Shown here one piece after another: positions 11,163 to 21,021 of a stretch of 53,309 nucleotides of DNA. Source of the stretch: Burkholderiaceae bacterium (GTDB lineage Bacteria; Pseudomonadota; Gammaproteobacteria; Burkholderiales; Burkholderiaceae_E); contig JAHEMI010000005.1 in the NCBI GenBank assembly GCA_024643785.1, positions 1 to 53,309 of the forward strand, read 5' to 3'. A model generated the notes under the pieces. The model saw nothing but the letters and a program-made list of their open reading frames with translations, ran no database searches and had not been told where the DNA came from. The translations under genes were made by a program, and so were the position numbers. The first letter of the stretch is position 1, and the number at the start of each line of letters is the position of its first letter.

Positions 11163-13904
11163 GTGCCTACGCGGAATATTGAACCTGTATTTCCATGCTT
11201 CTCGGTACGACCGAAAGCACTCGCCGCAGCCGTTGCGTTGGCCATTGCGACCGGCTTTTCGGTGCCGGCGACCGCCGCCGGACTGGGGCGGTTGACGATC
11301 CAGTCGGGGCTCGGCCAACCGTTGCGTGCCGAGGTTGAGATTGCGTCGCTGGGGGGCGATGAAGCCGCTACGATGACCGCAAGAATCGCCTCGCCCGATG
11401 CGTTCCGGCAGGCAGGATTGCAATACAACCCCGCGGTCAGCAACATGGTCGTGGCAATCGTGCGCCGTACTGACGGCCGACCAGTGGTCACGATCACCTC
11501 GCGCCGCCCGATCAACGAAGCGTTCATGGACTTGCTCGTCGAACTCAACTGGGCGAGCGGCCGGCTGATGCGGGAATACACCTTCCTGCTCGATCCGCCC
11601 GAGATGCGACTCAACAATGCTCCGGTAGCCAGTAGTGCGGCGCCGCCGGCCAGCCCGGCGGCCCCCGCCGCGGTGGCCAGTGCGCCGGTCGCGACTGCCA
11701 CGGTCGCAGCCCCGCCTCCAGTCGCCGCGCCCGCCAAGGCTGCCGCCGTCCCGGCCAAGGCGCCGGCGTCGGCACCGAAGCGACCGGCAGCCGGACCGGC
11801 TCCGGCCGGAGCTCCCGCCGAGGTGACGATCAAGCGGGGCGATACCCTGACCGAGATTGCCACCAGCGTCAGGCCAGAGACGGCAACCATCGAGCAGACG
11901 ATGATCTCGCTCTATCGTGCCAACCCTGCGGCATTCTTTGGCAGTCCGCACCAGATGTATTCCGGGCGCACGCTGACTGTTCCCGATAGCGCCGCCACCT
12001 TGGCGATCGACCCCGCCGCTGCGCGCCAGGAGATGCGCGAGAGTGCCCGCGAGTTCGAGGCGTATCGGATGCGGCTGGCCGAAGCCGCCCGTGAAATTCC
12101 GGCGACCAAGGCCGGCCAGATTGCAGTCGGCTCGATCGGGCCCAAGGCGCCAGAGCGCGCTCCGGGCGTGGCGGGTGACCAACTCAAGCTTTCCAAGCAG
12201 GGTGTCGCGGGTGCTGCCAAAGCCGGCGCAGCTGGCGTTTCGGCAGGCGCGGGAGGCAAGGGTGCCTCCGGTGGCGCCGGCGGTCAGGATGCCGAGGCCC
12301 AGGTCGCCAATGGTGTCGCGCTGCGTGAAATGCAGTCGCGGATGAGCGACCTCGAGCGCAACGTCGCCGATTTGCAGAAGTTGCTCGAACTCAAGAATCG
12401 CCAGCTGGCCGATCTCGAACGCCAGCTGTCCGAGGCGCGGATGAGTTCCCGGCCAGTCGCCGGGGCGGTGACCGCGGCTCCCGAACCCGCCAAGGAGGCT
12501 GCCCCGGCACCAGTGGCCGCTGCCCCGGCTCCGGCAGCCGAAGCTCCCGCAGCCGCCCCGGCCGCTGCTCCGGGAGCCGAAGCACCCGCTCCGGTCACGC
12601 CCCCGGCCGCCGCGCCAGCCCCCCAGCCGGCTCCGGAAGCTGCCAAGCCGGCGGCCCCGGCCGCGCCAGCGCCCCAGGCACCGAGTTTCTTTGATGACCT
12701 GACCGAGAATCCGATCCTGTTGCCGGGGTTGGGTGGCCTGGCCCTGTTGGGTGGCTTCTATGCCTGGTACCTGAGGCGCCGACGCAAGAGTGTCGAGCGC
12801 TTCGAGGACAGCCTGGTCGCGACCGATGCTTTCACCGCGAATTCGCTGTTCGGCGCGACCGGCGGCCAGAGCGTCGATACTGGCGAGAGCCTGTTTGCGA
12901 GCAGCACCCGGAACTCGGGGCTCGAAGTGCATTCGACCGAGGTCGATCCGATCGCGGAGGCCGAGGTCTACATCGCCTATGGCCGCGAAGCCCAGGCCGA
13001 GGAGATTCTGCGCGAGGCGCTGTCCCGGCAGCCGGACCGCCAGGCGATCAGGCTGAAGCTGTGTGAAGTCCTCGCTGGTCGCAGTGACGTCGGCGGGTTC
13101 GGCGCCCTGGCCCAGGAAATGTTCGCCATGAGCGGCGGGCAGAACGAGGAGTGGCCCAAGGTCGTGATGCTGGGTCTGTCGATCGATCCTGACAACCCGT
13201 TGTACACCGGCCAGGAGCCGGTCAACGCACCCGACACGGAAATCGGTGCTCCCACCGAGTTCGGGGCGAGCGAGGATGCGGCACCGGTGGCCGAAGGCAA
13301 CGATGCTCCCGAAACAGCGGGCTCGACCTTCGCCGACCTGGATTTCGAGCTCGATACCGAGGCCGATTCGACGGTCGTGCGGGCCGAAAAGCAGCGCGCG
13401 GCGGATTCACCACCGGCGCCGGCAAAAGAATCGGATCTCGAGAAAGCACTGGAGGGCCGCATCGACTTGCCGTCGCTTGACGTTGGCGAGGAGGCCGATG
13501 CCGCGGTCGAGGCAGCAACTCCCGCCCCGACCAGCCCGGCAGCCGACCGGGGCGCGACTTCGCCCAAGACGGTTGCGCGGGCCGAGCCCGATGCCATCGC
13601 CGACCTGCACGAATACGACGTCGATATCCCGTCGTTCGACACCCTCAGCGGACCGGTCGAGCCTGAGCCGGGTCTCGTCGACCTGTCGTCGATCGGTCTC
13701 GATCTCAATCCTGACACGGTCTCCAAGCCGGTCGATGGCGATGCCGAGCGCTGGCAGGAAATGGCCACCAAGCTCGATCTGGCCGGAGCCTACGAGGAAA
13801 TCGGCGACAAGGAAGGAGCCCGCGAGTTGCTCGAGGAAGTCATCGCCGGAGGCGATTCGACGCAACAGGAACAGGCACGCGCCCTGCTGGCCAAGATCAG
13901 CTAG
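11163..13904 (+). CDS. fimV: FimV-family pole/peptidoglycan-binding protein
   Basis: Large inner-membrane hub of 913 residues. FimV-family proteins support type IV pilus assembly, twitching and polar organisation. In order I see: a signal peptide (residues 1 to about 39); the FimV N-terminal domain starting GLGRLTIQSGLGQPLRAEV; an Ala/Pro-rich linker; a LysM peptidoglycan-binding domain at about 221-270 (ITIKRGDT-like, then YSGRTLTVP); a coiled coil at about 389-427; a second Ala/Pro linker; one membrane helix at about 517-537 followed by RRRRK; a cytoplasmic TPR-like segment; an acidic low-complexity stretch; and the conserved C-terminal domain with LDLAGAYEEIGDKEGARELL. The start chosen is GTG, directly after AAGGGGAAGGCC, rather than the track ATG 14 codons upstream that lacks a ribosome site. 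It sits between asd and truA, as in many beta- and gammaproteobacteria. Confidence 0.93.
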   Translation: MPTRNIEPVFPCFSVRPKALAAAVALAIATGFSVPATAAGLGRLTIQSGLGQPLRAEVEIASLGGDEAATMTARIASPDAFRQAGLQYNPAVSNMVVAIVRRTDGRPVVTITSRRPINEAFMDLLVELNWASGRLMREYTFLLDPPEMRLNNAPVASSAAPPASPAAPAAVASAPVATATVAAPPPVAAPAKAAAVPAKAPASAPKRPAAGPAPAGAPAEVTIKRGDTLTEIATSVRPETATIEQTMISLYRANPAAFFGSPHQMYSGRTLTVPDSAATLAIDPAAARQEMRESAREFEAYRMRLAEAAREIPATKAGQIAVGSIGPKAPERAPGVAGDQLKLSKQGVAGAAKAGAAGVSAGAGGKGASGGAGGQDAEAQVANGVALREMQSRMSDLERNVADLQKLLELKNRQLADLERQLSEARMSSRPVAGAVTAAPEPAKEAAPAPVAAAPAPAAEAPAAAPAAAPGAEAPAPVTPPAAAPAPQPAPEAAKPAAPAAPAPQAPSFFDDLTENPILLPGLGGLALLGGFYAWYLRRRRKSVERFEDSLVATDAFTANSLFGATGGQSVDTGESLFASSTRNSGLEVHSTEVDPIAEAEVYIAYGREAQAEEILREALSRQPDRQAIRLKLCEVLAGRSDVGGFGALAQEMFAMSGGQNEEWPKVVMLGLSIDPDNPLYTGQEPVNAPDTEIGAPTEFGASEDAAPVAEGNDAPETAGSTFADLDFELDTEADSTVVRAEKQRAADSPPAPAKESDLEKALEGRIDLPSLDVGEEADAAVEAATPAPTSPAADRGATSPKTVARAEPDAIADLHEYDVDIPSFDTLSGPVEPEPGLVDLSSIGLDLNPDTVSKPVDGDAERWQEMATKLDLAGAYEEIGDKEGARELLEEVIAGGDSTQQEQARALLAKIS

Positions 13905-13948
13905 ACGAGGGCGGCCGCTGGCGGCTGTCCTTGCCAAACGGGCAAACT

Positions 13949-13979
13949 GCGGGAAAGCTTGGCTTTCCCGCTTTTTTTT
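13949..13979 (+). terminator. Strong Rho-independent terminator after fimV
   Basis: A perfect 10-bp stem GCGGGAAAGC/GCTTTCCCGC with loop TTG is followed by eight T. It ends transcription from the leu-asd-fimV side. Its T-tract runs directly into the truA Shine-Dalgarno (GGAG), leaving no room for a promoter between them. Confidence 0.92.
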
Positions 13980-13987
13980 GGAGCATC

Positions 13988-14791
13988 GTGAAAAGAATCG
14001 CCCTGATCCTCGGTTACGAAGGAAGCCGCTTCTCTGGTTGGCAGACGCAGCCCGACGGGGGCGCGGTGCAGGACGCGCTCGAGGCGTCGCTGTCCGCGCT
14101 GGCCGGCCACCCGGTGCGGGTCACCTGCGCCGGGCGGACCGACGCCGGCGTTCACGCGACCGGCCAGGTGGTGCACTTCGACACCGCCGCAGAGCGTTCG
14201 CCGCAGGCCTGGGTGCGCGGCACCAACGCCCGTTTGCCCAAGGCAGTGGCGGTGTTCCATGCTCGCGAGGTCGATCCGGAATTCCACGCCCGCTTCGGCG
14301 CCCGGTCGCGGCGCTACGTCTACCTGATTCACCGTGCCCCGGTGCAGCATCCGTTGTGGGTGGGCCGCGCTGGCTGGGTGTTCCGCAGTCTCGATGTGGC
14401 CGCGATGCGCTCTGCGAGCCGGCAACTAGTGGGCGAGCACGATTTTTCGGCATTCCGATCGTCGCAGTGCCAGGCGAAGACGCCGGTGCGGCGGCTCGCC
14501 GCGATATCGGTCGAGGAATCGGGGCCGTTGGTCGCACTGTGCTTCGAGGGCAACGCCTTCCTGCACCACATGGTGCGCAACATAGTCGGTTCGCTGGTCT
14601 ACGTCGGCACCGGGCGTCAGCCCGAGGACTGGATCGGCAAAGTGCTGGCCGGACGCGATCGCAGGCTCGCGGCACCGACCTTCTCGGCTGAAGGGTTGTA
14701 CCTTCAGGGTGTGACGTACGATGACCGCTTCGGACTGCCCGCCCCGCCACCGGGGATGCCATTGTGGCAGGGCGCGTCCCGGCTGGAGTAG
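13988..14791 (+). CDS. truA: tRNA pseudouridine(38-40) synthase
   Basis: Isomerises uridines 38-40 in the anticodon stem-loop of many tRNAs. The product is 267 residues, the usual length. The catalytic aspartate lies in GRTDAGVHATGQVVHF, and FHARFGARSRRYVY and the histidine motif FLHHMVRNIVGSL match the family. The start is GTG preceded by GGAG at four bases. The track's upstream ATG would run the reading frame through the terminator hairpin and is rejected. It is followed by trpF after three bases, so truA-trpFBA-accD probably form one transcription unit. Its promoter must lie inside or before the fimV end, or it depends on read-through of the terminator. Confidence 0.95.
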   Translation: MKRIALILGYEGSRFSGWQTQPDGGAVQDALEASLSALAGHPVRVTCAGRTDAGVHATGQVVHFDTAAERSPQAWVRGTNARLPKAVAVFHAREVDPEFHARFGARSRRYVYLIHRAPVQHPLWVGRAGWVFRSLDVAAMRSASRQLVGEHDFSAFRSSQCQAKTPVRRLAAISVEESGPLVALCFEGNAFLHHMVRNIVGSLVYVGTGRQPEDWIGKVLAGRDRRLAAPTFSAEGLYLQGVTYDDRFGLPAPPPGMPLWQGASRLE

Positions 14792-14794
14792 AGG

Positions 14795-15456
14795 ATGCGA
14801 ACGCGGATCAAATTCTGCGGCATGGTGCGCGCGAGCGACGTCGATACCGCCGCGGCGCTCGGCGTCGATGCCGTCGGGCTGGTGTTCCACCCGGGAAGCT
14901 CGCGCTTCCTGACGCTTGATGACGCGCTCGCCCTGCGCCGCCGGGTGCCGTCCTGGGTGGCGGTGGTGGGACTGTTCGTAAACCCCGCGGCCAGCGTACT
15001 GGCCCAGACAGTGGCCACGGTGGGGCTCGACGTGGTCCAGTTCCATGGTGACGAAGATCCGCTCGAGTGCGCCCGGGCGCTGGCAGCGGGCGTGCCGTAC
15101 TGGCGTGCGGTGCGGGTCCGGGAGCAGGGTGATTTGCTAGAATCGTTCTCTCGGTTTCCCGAGGCCGAGGCCTTCATTGCCGATGCGTGGAGTGCCGAGT
15201 ACGGGGGCAGCGGCACCCGGTTCGACTGGACGGCGATTCCGCGGCAACGGCCGCCACGGCTGATTCTCGCCGGTGGGCTGACGGTGGCCAATGTCGGCCA
15301 GTCAATAGCGCAGGTTTGCCCCACCGGGGTCGACGTATCGAGCGGCATTCAGGGTGCCGATCCGAGGGAAAAGGACAGCAGGAAGATGGCGCGATTCGTG
15401 CAGGAAGTGCTTCTGGCAGACGCCCGGCGCGAGGCCGTTACCGGCGAGGGTGGACT

Positions 15457-15460
<4 letters not shown>
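14795..15460 (+). CDS. trpF: Phosphoribosylanthranilate isomerase
   Basis: Amadori rearrangement of N-(5-phosphoribosyl)anthranilate in tryptophan synthesis. The product is a 221-residue TIM barrel. [20 protein letters not shown] holds the catalytic cysteine near the N-terminus. [18 protein letters not shown] and GVDVSSGIQ are the expected barrel and phosphate-binding motifs, the last preceded by the catalytic aspartate. The stop overlaps the trpB start as ATGA, so translation is probably coupled. The trpEGDC genes are not in the window, giving the split trp arrangement common in betaproteobacteria. Confidence 0.95.
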
Positions 15461-16656
<1,196 letters not shown>

Positions 16657-16691
16657 ATGGAAAAATTGCTCCGTTGTCAGGGAGAAGGGCA

Positions 16692-17495
16692 GTGAGCGCG
16701 CGGATGCGGGAAAGGTTCGAGAGCCTGCGTGCCGCCGGGCGGGTGGCCTTGATCCCGTTCGTCACTGCCGGCTATCCGGAACGCACGACGACGGTGGCGC
16801 TGATGCATCAGCTGGCCGCCAGCGGTGCCGACGTGATTGAACTGGGAGTGCCGTTTTCGGATCCGATGGCCGACGGCCCGGTGATCCAGCGCGCCAGCGA
16901 ACACGCGTTGCACAACGGCATCAGCATGAGCGACGTGCTGGATTTCGTGCGCGCTTTCCGCAGCACCGACAGCGCGACGCCGGTGGTGCTGATGGGCTAT
17001 GCCAACCCGATCGAACGGATGGGCACGGATGAGTTCCTGGCCGCCGCTTCGCAGGCGGGAGTCGACGGCGTGCTGGTGGTCGATTATCCGCCCGAGGAGT
17101 CGGCCGACTTTGCCGCGGCCGCGCGCGCCGCCGGGATCGATCCGATCTACCTCCTGGCCCCGACCTCGGGCGAGGAGCGCATCGATGCCGTCGCCAGGCT
17201 CGCCAGCGGCTACGTCTATTACGTGTCGCTGCGCGGGGTGACCGGTGCCGGGCATCTCGACACGGCCGATGTCATTGCGCAGCTGGCGCGCATCAAGGCT
17301 CGGATTGCGCTGCCGGTCGGGGTAGGATTCGGGATTCGCGACGGCGCTACCGCGCGCGCGCTGGGCGCCCACGCCGATGCGGTGGTGATCGGGTCACGGC
17401 TGATCGAACTGATCGACGATGGCGATCCGGCACAGGGCATCGCGCGTGCCGCCAGCTTCATCGCCGGCATCAGGCAGGCGCTTGACCAAAGCTGA
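16692..17495 (+). CDS. trpA: Tryptophan synthase alpha subunit
   Basis: Cleaves indole-3-glycerol phosphate to indole, which is channelled to TrpB. The product is 267 residues, the usual length. [11 protein letters not shown], the catalytic glutamate in [19 protein letters not shown], the second acid in VDYPPEES, and the phosphate site VGFGIRDG are clear. I choose the GTG preceded by GGGAGAAGGGCA; the track uses a TTG six codons earlier, and an ATG four codons later is another option. It is nine bases from accD, suggesting the same operon. Confidence 0.96.
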   Translation: MSARMRERFESLRAAGRVALIPFVTAGYPERTTTVALMHQLAASGADVIELGVPFSDPMADGPVIQRASEHALHNGISMSDVLDFVRAFRSTDSATPVVLMGYANPIERMGTDEFLAAASQAGVDGVLVVDYPPEESADFAAAARAAGIDPIYLLAPTSGEERIDAVARLASGYVYYVSLRGVTGAGHLDTADVIAQLARIKARIALPVGVGFGIRDGATARALGAHADAVVIGSRLIELIDDGDPAQGIARAASFIAGIRQALDQS

Positions 17496-17504
17496 GGACA
17501 TGAG

Positions 17505-18374
17505 ATGAGCTGGCTGGAAAAACTGTTGCCGCCACGGATCAAGCGTTCCAGTTCGGGCGGCAAGCGGGTCCCCGAGGGGGTCTGGGTCAAGTGCCGCGCC
17601 TGCGAGGCCGCGCTGTACTCCGCTGACCTTGCCGCCAACCTCAATGTCTGCCCGAAATGCTCGCACCACATGCGCATCGATGCCCGGCTGCGGATCGACA
17701 CGCTGCTCGACCAGGAAGGGCGCTACGAGATCGGCCAGGAAGTCCTGCCACTCGACGTCCTGAAGTTTCGTGACAGCCGCAAGTATCCTGACCGCCTGCA
17801 GGAGGCGATCGAACAGACTGGCGAAACCGATGCGCTGGTGGTAATGGGCGGGGCGATTCGCTCGCTGCCGGTCGTCGTGGCGGCCTTCGAGTTCGACTTC
17901 ATGGGCGGTTCGATGGGTTCGGTGGTCGGTGAGCGTTTCGCCCGCGGGGTGCAGGCCGCGCTCGAGCAACGGGTCGCGTTCATCTGCGTTGCGGCCTCGG
18001 GCGGCGCGCGCATGCAGGAGGGAATGCTCTCGCTGCTGCAGATGGCGAAGACCACCGCGATGCTCCGCAAGCTGGCTGAGGCCCACCTGCCATACATATC
18101 GGTGCTGACCGATCCCACCATGGGCGGCGTCTCGGCGAGCTTCGCCTTCATCGGCGACGTCGTGATCGCCGAGCCCAAGGCCCTGATCGGCTTTGCCGGC
18201 CCGCGGGTGATCGAACAGACGGTGCGCGAGAAGTTGCCGGAGGGGTTCCAGCGCGCCGAATTCCTGATTGAAAAGGGTGCGGTGGACATGATCGTCGATC
18301 GCCGCAACCTGCGCGACGAGATCGCCCAGTTGCTGGCCCTGCTGCACAAGCAGCCCATCGATACGCTTTCCTGA
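17505..18374 (+). CDS. accD: Acetyl-CoA carboxylase carboxyltransferase beta subunit
   Basis: Part of the carboxyltransferase half of acetyl-CoA carboxylase (with AccA), making malonyl-CoA for fatty-acid synthesis. The product is 289 residues. A four-cysteine zinc ribbon at the N-terminus (CRAC then CPKC) is intact. The carboxylase core includes [33 protein letters not shown] and [12 protein letters not shown]. The start ATG follows a weak GAGG-like site in GAGGACATGAG. The trpFBA-accD-folC linkage is conserved across many proteobacteria. Confidence 0.97.
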   Translation: MSWLEKLLPPRIKRSSSGGKRVPEGVWVKCRACEAALYSADLAANLNVCPKCSHHMRIDARLRIDTLLDQEGRYEIGQEVLPLDVLKFRDSRKYPDRLQEAIEQTGETDALVVMGGAIRSLPVVVAAFEFDFMGGSMGSVVGERFARGVQAALEQRVAFICVAASGGARMQEGMLSLLQMAKTTAMLRKLAEAHLPYISVLTDPTMGGVSASFAFIGDVVIAEPKALIGFAGPRVIEQTVREKLPEGFQRAEFLIEKGAVDMIVDRRNLRDEIAQLLALLHKQPIDTLS

Positions 18375-18385
18375 TCCAGGCCCTG

Positions 18386-19792
18386 GTGCCAAGGCGCGCA
18401 GTGGCGAGCAGCACCAGTCAGGCTGGGACTGTGCCGCCCAGCGGCGCGCCGCTGGGCCAATGGCTCGAATACATCGAACGTCTCCATGCCCGGCCGATCG
18501 AGCTCGGCCTCGAGCGGGTAGCGCTGGTCGCGCAACGGCTCCGGCTGCGCCTCTCGGGCACGGTGATCTCGGTGGGCGGAACCAACGGCAAGGGTTCGAC
18601 CTGCGCATTCCTCGAAGCCATGCTGACTGCCGCCGGTCAGCGCGTCGCGAGCTACACCTCGCCGCACCTGGTGCGCTTCAACGAACGCGCACGCCTGGGC
18701 GGGGTGGAGGTTGCCGATGATCTTCTGGTGACCCACCTGGCGCAGGTCGAGGCGGCCCGGGGCGACGTGTCACTGACCTATTTCGAATTCACCACTCTGG
18801 CGATCCTGTCGCTGTTCCAGCACGATGAGCCCGACGTGATGATCCTTGAGGTCGGTCTGGGCGGCCGGCTGGATGCGGTCAACGTGATCGACCCCGACTG
18901 CGCCATCGTGACCTGCATCGATATCGACCACGAGGCCTTCCTGGGAGACACGCGCGAAGCGATCGGCTGGGAGAAGGCCCACATCTTCCGTCCCGGCCGC
19001 CCCGCAGTCTGCGCCGACGAGCACGCGCCGGCCAGCCTGCTCGCCTACGCCACCGCGATCGGCGCCCAGTTGCAGCTCATTGGCCGGGATTTCGGCTTTG
19101 CTCTCGAGGACGGCACCTGGAGCTGCTGGGGGCCGGGGTGGCGCCACCAGGGCCTCCCGCTGCCGGCCTTGCGCGGTTCAAACCAGATCGCCAATGCGAC
19201 CGGCGCGATTGCCGCCCTCGAGGCGCTGGCCGCAGCTGCGCATGAGGACGATCCTGGCCGCCGGCCCCGCTGCGAGCGGGCGGCGCTCCAGCGCGGCTTG
19301 CTCACGGCGCGGCTGGCCGGACGCTTCCAGGTGCTCGAGCGCGATCCGGTGGTTGTTCTGGACGTCGCGCACAACCCCCACGCGAGCGCCCAGCTGGCCC
19401 GCAATCTCGACCAGCAGGGGTGTGCCGGAGTCACCATGGCGGTGTTCGGGATCATGGCCGACAAGGACATCGCCGGCGTGCTGGCGCCGATGTTGGGACG
19501 AATCAGTCGCTGGTTCGTGGTTGATTTGCCAGGAGAGCGGGCCGCCGCCGCGGCCGGATTGGCACGGGAAATCGTGGCCGCGGCCGAGGGCGCCGGAGCC
19601 CGGGCCGGTAGCGGCCAGCCGGGCGCCGCTGCCCCGGTGGTGGTTTCGAACCATCCGAGTCCGAGAGCCGGACTTGCTGCGGCGCGGCAAGTGGCCGGTC
19701 CCGATGATAGAATCGCCGTGTTCGGTTCTTTCCTGACCGTGGCTGACATACTCGCCGAGCGCGAACTGTCTCCAGACGCGGACGCCAACTGA
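18386..19792 (+). CDS. folC: Folylpolyglutamate synthase / dihydrofolate synthase
   Basis: Bifunctional Mur-ligase-family enzyme that adds glutamate to dihydropteroate and then extends folate polyglutamates. The product is 463-468 residues, somewhat long. The ATP-binding P-loop VGGTNGKGSTCAFLEAML, SYTSPHLVRFNERARLGG, FEFTTLAILSLF and the DVAHNPHASAQL motif are typical. The start is ambiguous: GTG at 18386, as in the track, or GTG at 18401, which has AAGG at good spacing; both give extra residues before the conserved LGQWLEYIERLH. It is followed one base later by the SPOR gene. Confidence 0.95.
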   Translation: MPRRAVASSTSQAGTVPPSGAPLGQWLEYIERLHARPIELGLERVALVAQRLRLRLSGTVISVGGTNGKGSTCAFLEAMLTAAGQRVASYTSPHLVRFNERARLGGVEVADDLLVTHLAQVEAARGDVSLTYFEFTTLAILSLFQHDEPDVMILEVGLGGRLDAVNVIDPDCAIVTCIDIDHEAFLGDTREAIGWEKAHIFRPGRPAVCADEHAPASLLAYATAIGAQLQLIGRDFGFALEDGTWSCWGPGWRHQGLPLPALRGSNQIANATGAIAALEALAAAAHEDDPGRRPRCERAALQRGLLTARLAGRFQVLERDPVVVLDVAHNPHASAQLARNLDQQGCAGVTMAVFGIMADKDIAGVLAPMLGRISRWFVVDLPGERAAAAAGLAREIVAAAEGAGARAGSGQPGAAAPVVVSNHPSPRAGLAAARQVAGPDDRIAVFGSFLTVADILAERELSPDADAN

Positions 19793-19793
19793 T

Positions 19794-20468
19794 ATGCCCA
19801 AACGCGCCCCAGACAGCCTGGCGTCCGACCCCGATCTCGAAGAGAAGAAGCGCGCGCGCCGGCGTTTGCTCGGAGCCATAGTGCTGGCGCTGCTGGCGGC
19901 GGTGTTGCTGCCGCTGTTCCTTGATTCCGAGCCCCGCAAGCCGGTCCAGGAAGTGCAGGTCGAGATTCAGCCGCGCGAACCCGGCCGGATTGCAGAGCCG
20001 CAAAATCCACCTGCAGTCGAGGCCAATTCGGACGGCGCTGCTGCTGGGAACCAGACCGTAGTCGAGGCCCAGCCAGCAGAAGCCGCGCCGGCCAAACCCG
20101 AGGCGGCGCCGGCCAAACCCGAACCAGCCGAGGCCAAGCCTCCGGAGATCACCTCCAAGAGCAAGCCGGCGGCATCAATCGCGGCGGACAAGCCGGCGGC
20201 GGTAGCGCCAAAGGAGAGCGCCAACGGCGCTGCGCCCGAGCACCCGTTTGCGGTCCAGATCGGCGCTTTTGCCAGTGACAAGGGCGCCAAGGAACAACTC
20301 GCGCGCGCCCGCAAGACCGGACTGAAGGCTTACACCGAGCGTATCAAGACCCCCAAGGGCGAGCGGATCCGCGTACGGGTCGGCCCGTTCAAGACCAGGG
20401 AAGAGGCCGAGAAGGCCAGGGCGCGGCTCAAGGCCGCCGGCATCGATTCGGCGATCATCGCCCCCTGA
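19794..20468 (+). CDS. SPOR-domain membrane protein (DedD-like)
   Basis: A 224-residue single-pass inner-membrane protein. A basic cytoplasmic segment (EEKKRARRR) is followed by one helix at about residues 23-41 (LLGAIVLALLAAVLLPLFL). A Pro/Ala/Glu/Lys-rich periplasmic linker comes next, then a C-terminal SPOR domain at about 146-224 (FAVQIGAFASDKGAKEQLARAR). SPOR domains bind denuded glycan strands at the division septum, so a role in cell division is likely. The position between folC and cvpA is that of dedD in enteric bacteria and of SPOR genes in betaproteobacteria. The linker contains a 21-bp tandem repeat. Confidence 0.9.
   Translation: MPKRAPDSLASDPDLEEKKRARRRLLGAIVLALLAAVLLPLFLDSEPRKPVQEVQVEIQPREPGRIAEPQNPPAVEANSDGAAAGNQTVVEAQPAEAAPAKPEAAPAKPEPAEAKPPEITSKSKPAASIAADKPAAVAPKESANGAAPEHPFAVQIGAFASDKGAKEQLARARKTGLKAYTERIKTPKGERIRVRVGPFKTREEAEKARARLKAAGIDSAIIAP
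20082..20123 (+). repeat. 21-bp in-frame tandem repeat in the SPOR protein linker
   Basis: Two near-identical units encode AAPAKPE twice in the periplasmic linker, directly after each other. This is a typical low-complexity linker expansion. Confidence 0.75.
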
Positions 20469-20473
20469 CCCCG

Positions 20474-21016
20474 ATGGATTTCGGAGCGCTTACCGGCTGG
20501 GACTACGTGTTGGTCCTGGTCGTTGGCATCTCGGTGCTGATCGGCCTGATTCGCGGCATGATCAGGACCGTGTTCGCGCTTGGCGCCTGGGTCGTCGCGC
20601 TGCTTGGGGCGCCACTGCTGGCGCCGCTGGCGATCGAGTACACCGGTTTCCAGGAAAAGTCCTGGGTCATGGTGGTACTGGTTTTCCTGGTCCTGTTCGT
20701 GCTGGTGCGGCTGCTCGGGGCGCTGTTGAGCAAGGCGATCAACGGCATCGGTCTGGGCGGTGCCGATCGGCTCGCCGGCGGCCTGTTCGGCGTGCTCCGC
20801 GCCCTGGTGCTGGTAGCGCTGATGGTCGCCGCGGCGCGCCTGACCGGAATGGACAATGACCAGTCCTGGCAGAAGGCCTATTCGCGCCCGCTGCTCGACT
20901 GGATCGCCGACGTCATCGATCCGTACCTGTCGGCGCGGCCCGAGCGCCAGATCAAGCTCAAACACGCACCCTGGCCAGGTCGGCATGGGTCGTCGGCAGG
21001 AATCGAGGAGGTTTAG
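20474..21016 (+). CDS. cvpA: CvpA family membrane protein
   Basis: A 180-residue integral membrane protein with about four hydrophobic helices. The family was named for colicin V production and is linked to envelope stress tolerance and biofilm; its biochemical role is unsettled. The N-terminus FGALTGWDYVLVLVVGISVL and the motif IRGMIRTVFALGAWVV match the family, as does GGADRLAGGLFGVLRALV. It lies five bases after the SPOR gene and five bases before purF. This is the classical cvpA-purF operon arrangement, so expression with purine synthesis genes is expected. Confidence 0.93.
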   Translation: MDFGALTGWDYVLVLVVGISVLIGLIRGMIRTVFALGAWVVALLGAPLLAPLAIEYTGFQEKSWVMVVLVFLVLFVLVRLLGALLSKAINGIGLGGADRLAGGLFGVLRALVLVALMVAAARLTGMDNDQSWQKAYSRPLLDWIADVIDPYLSARPERQIKLKHAPWPGRHGSSAGIEEV

Positions 21017-21021
21017 CGGCG

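Noticed and set aside
11124-12932. 602-residue minus-strand ORF
   Set aside because: Antisense to fimV; its Gly/Arg-rich content comes from the Ala/Pro codons of the sense strand.
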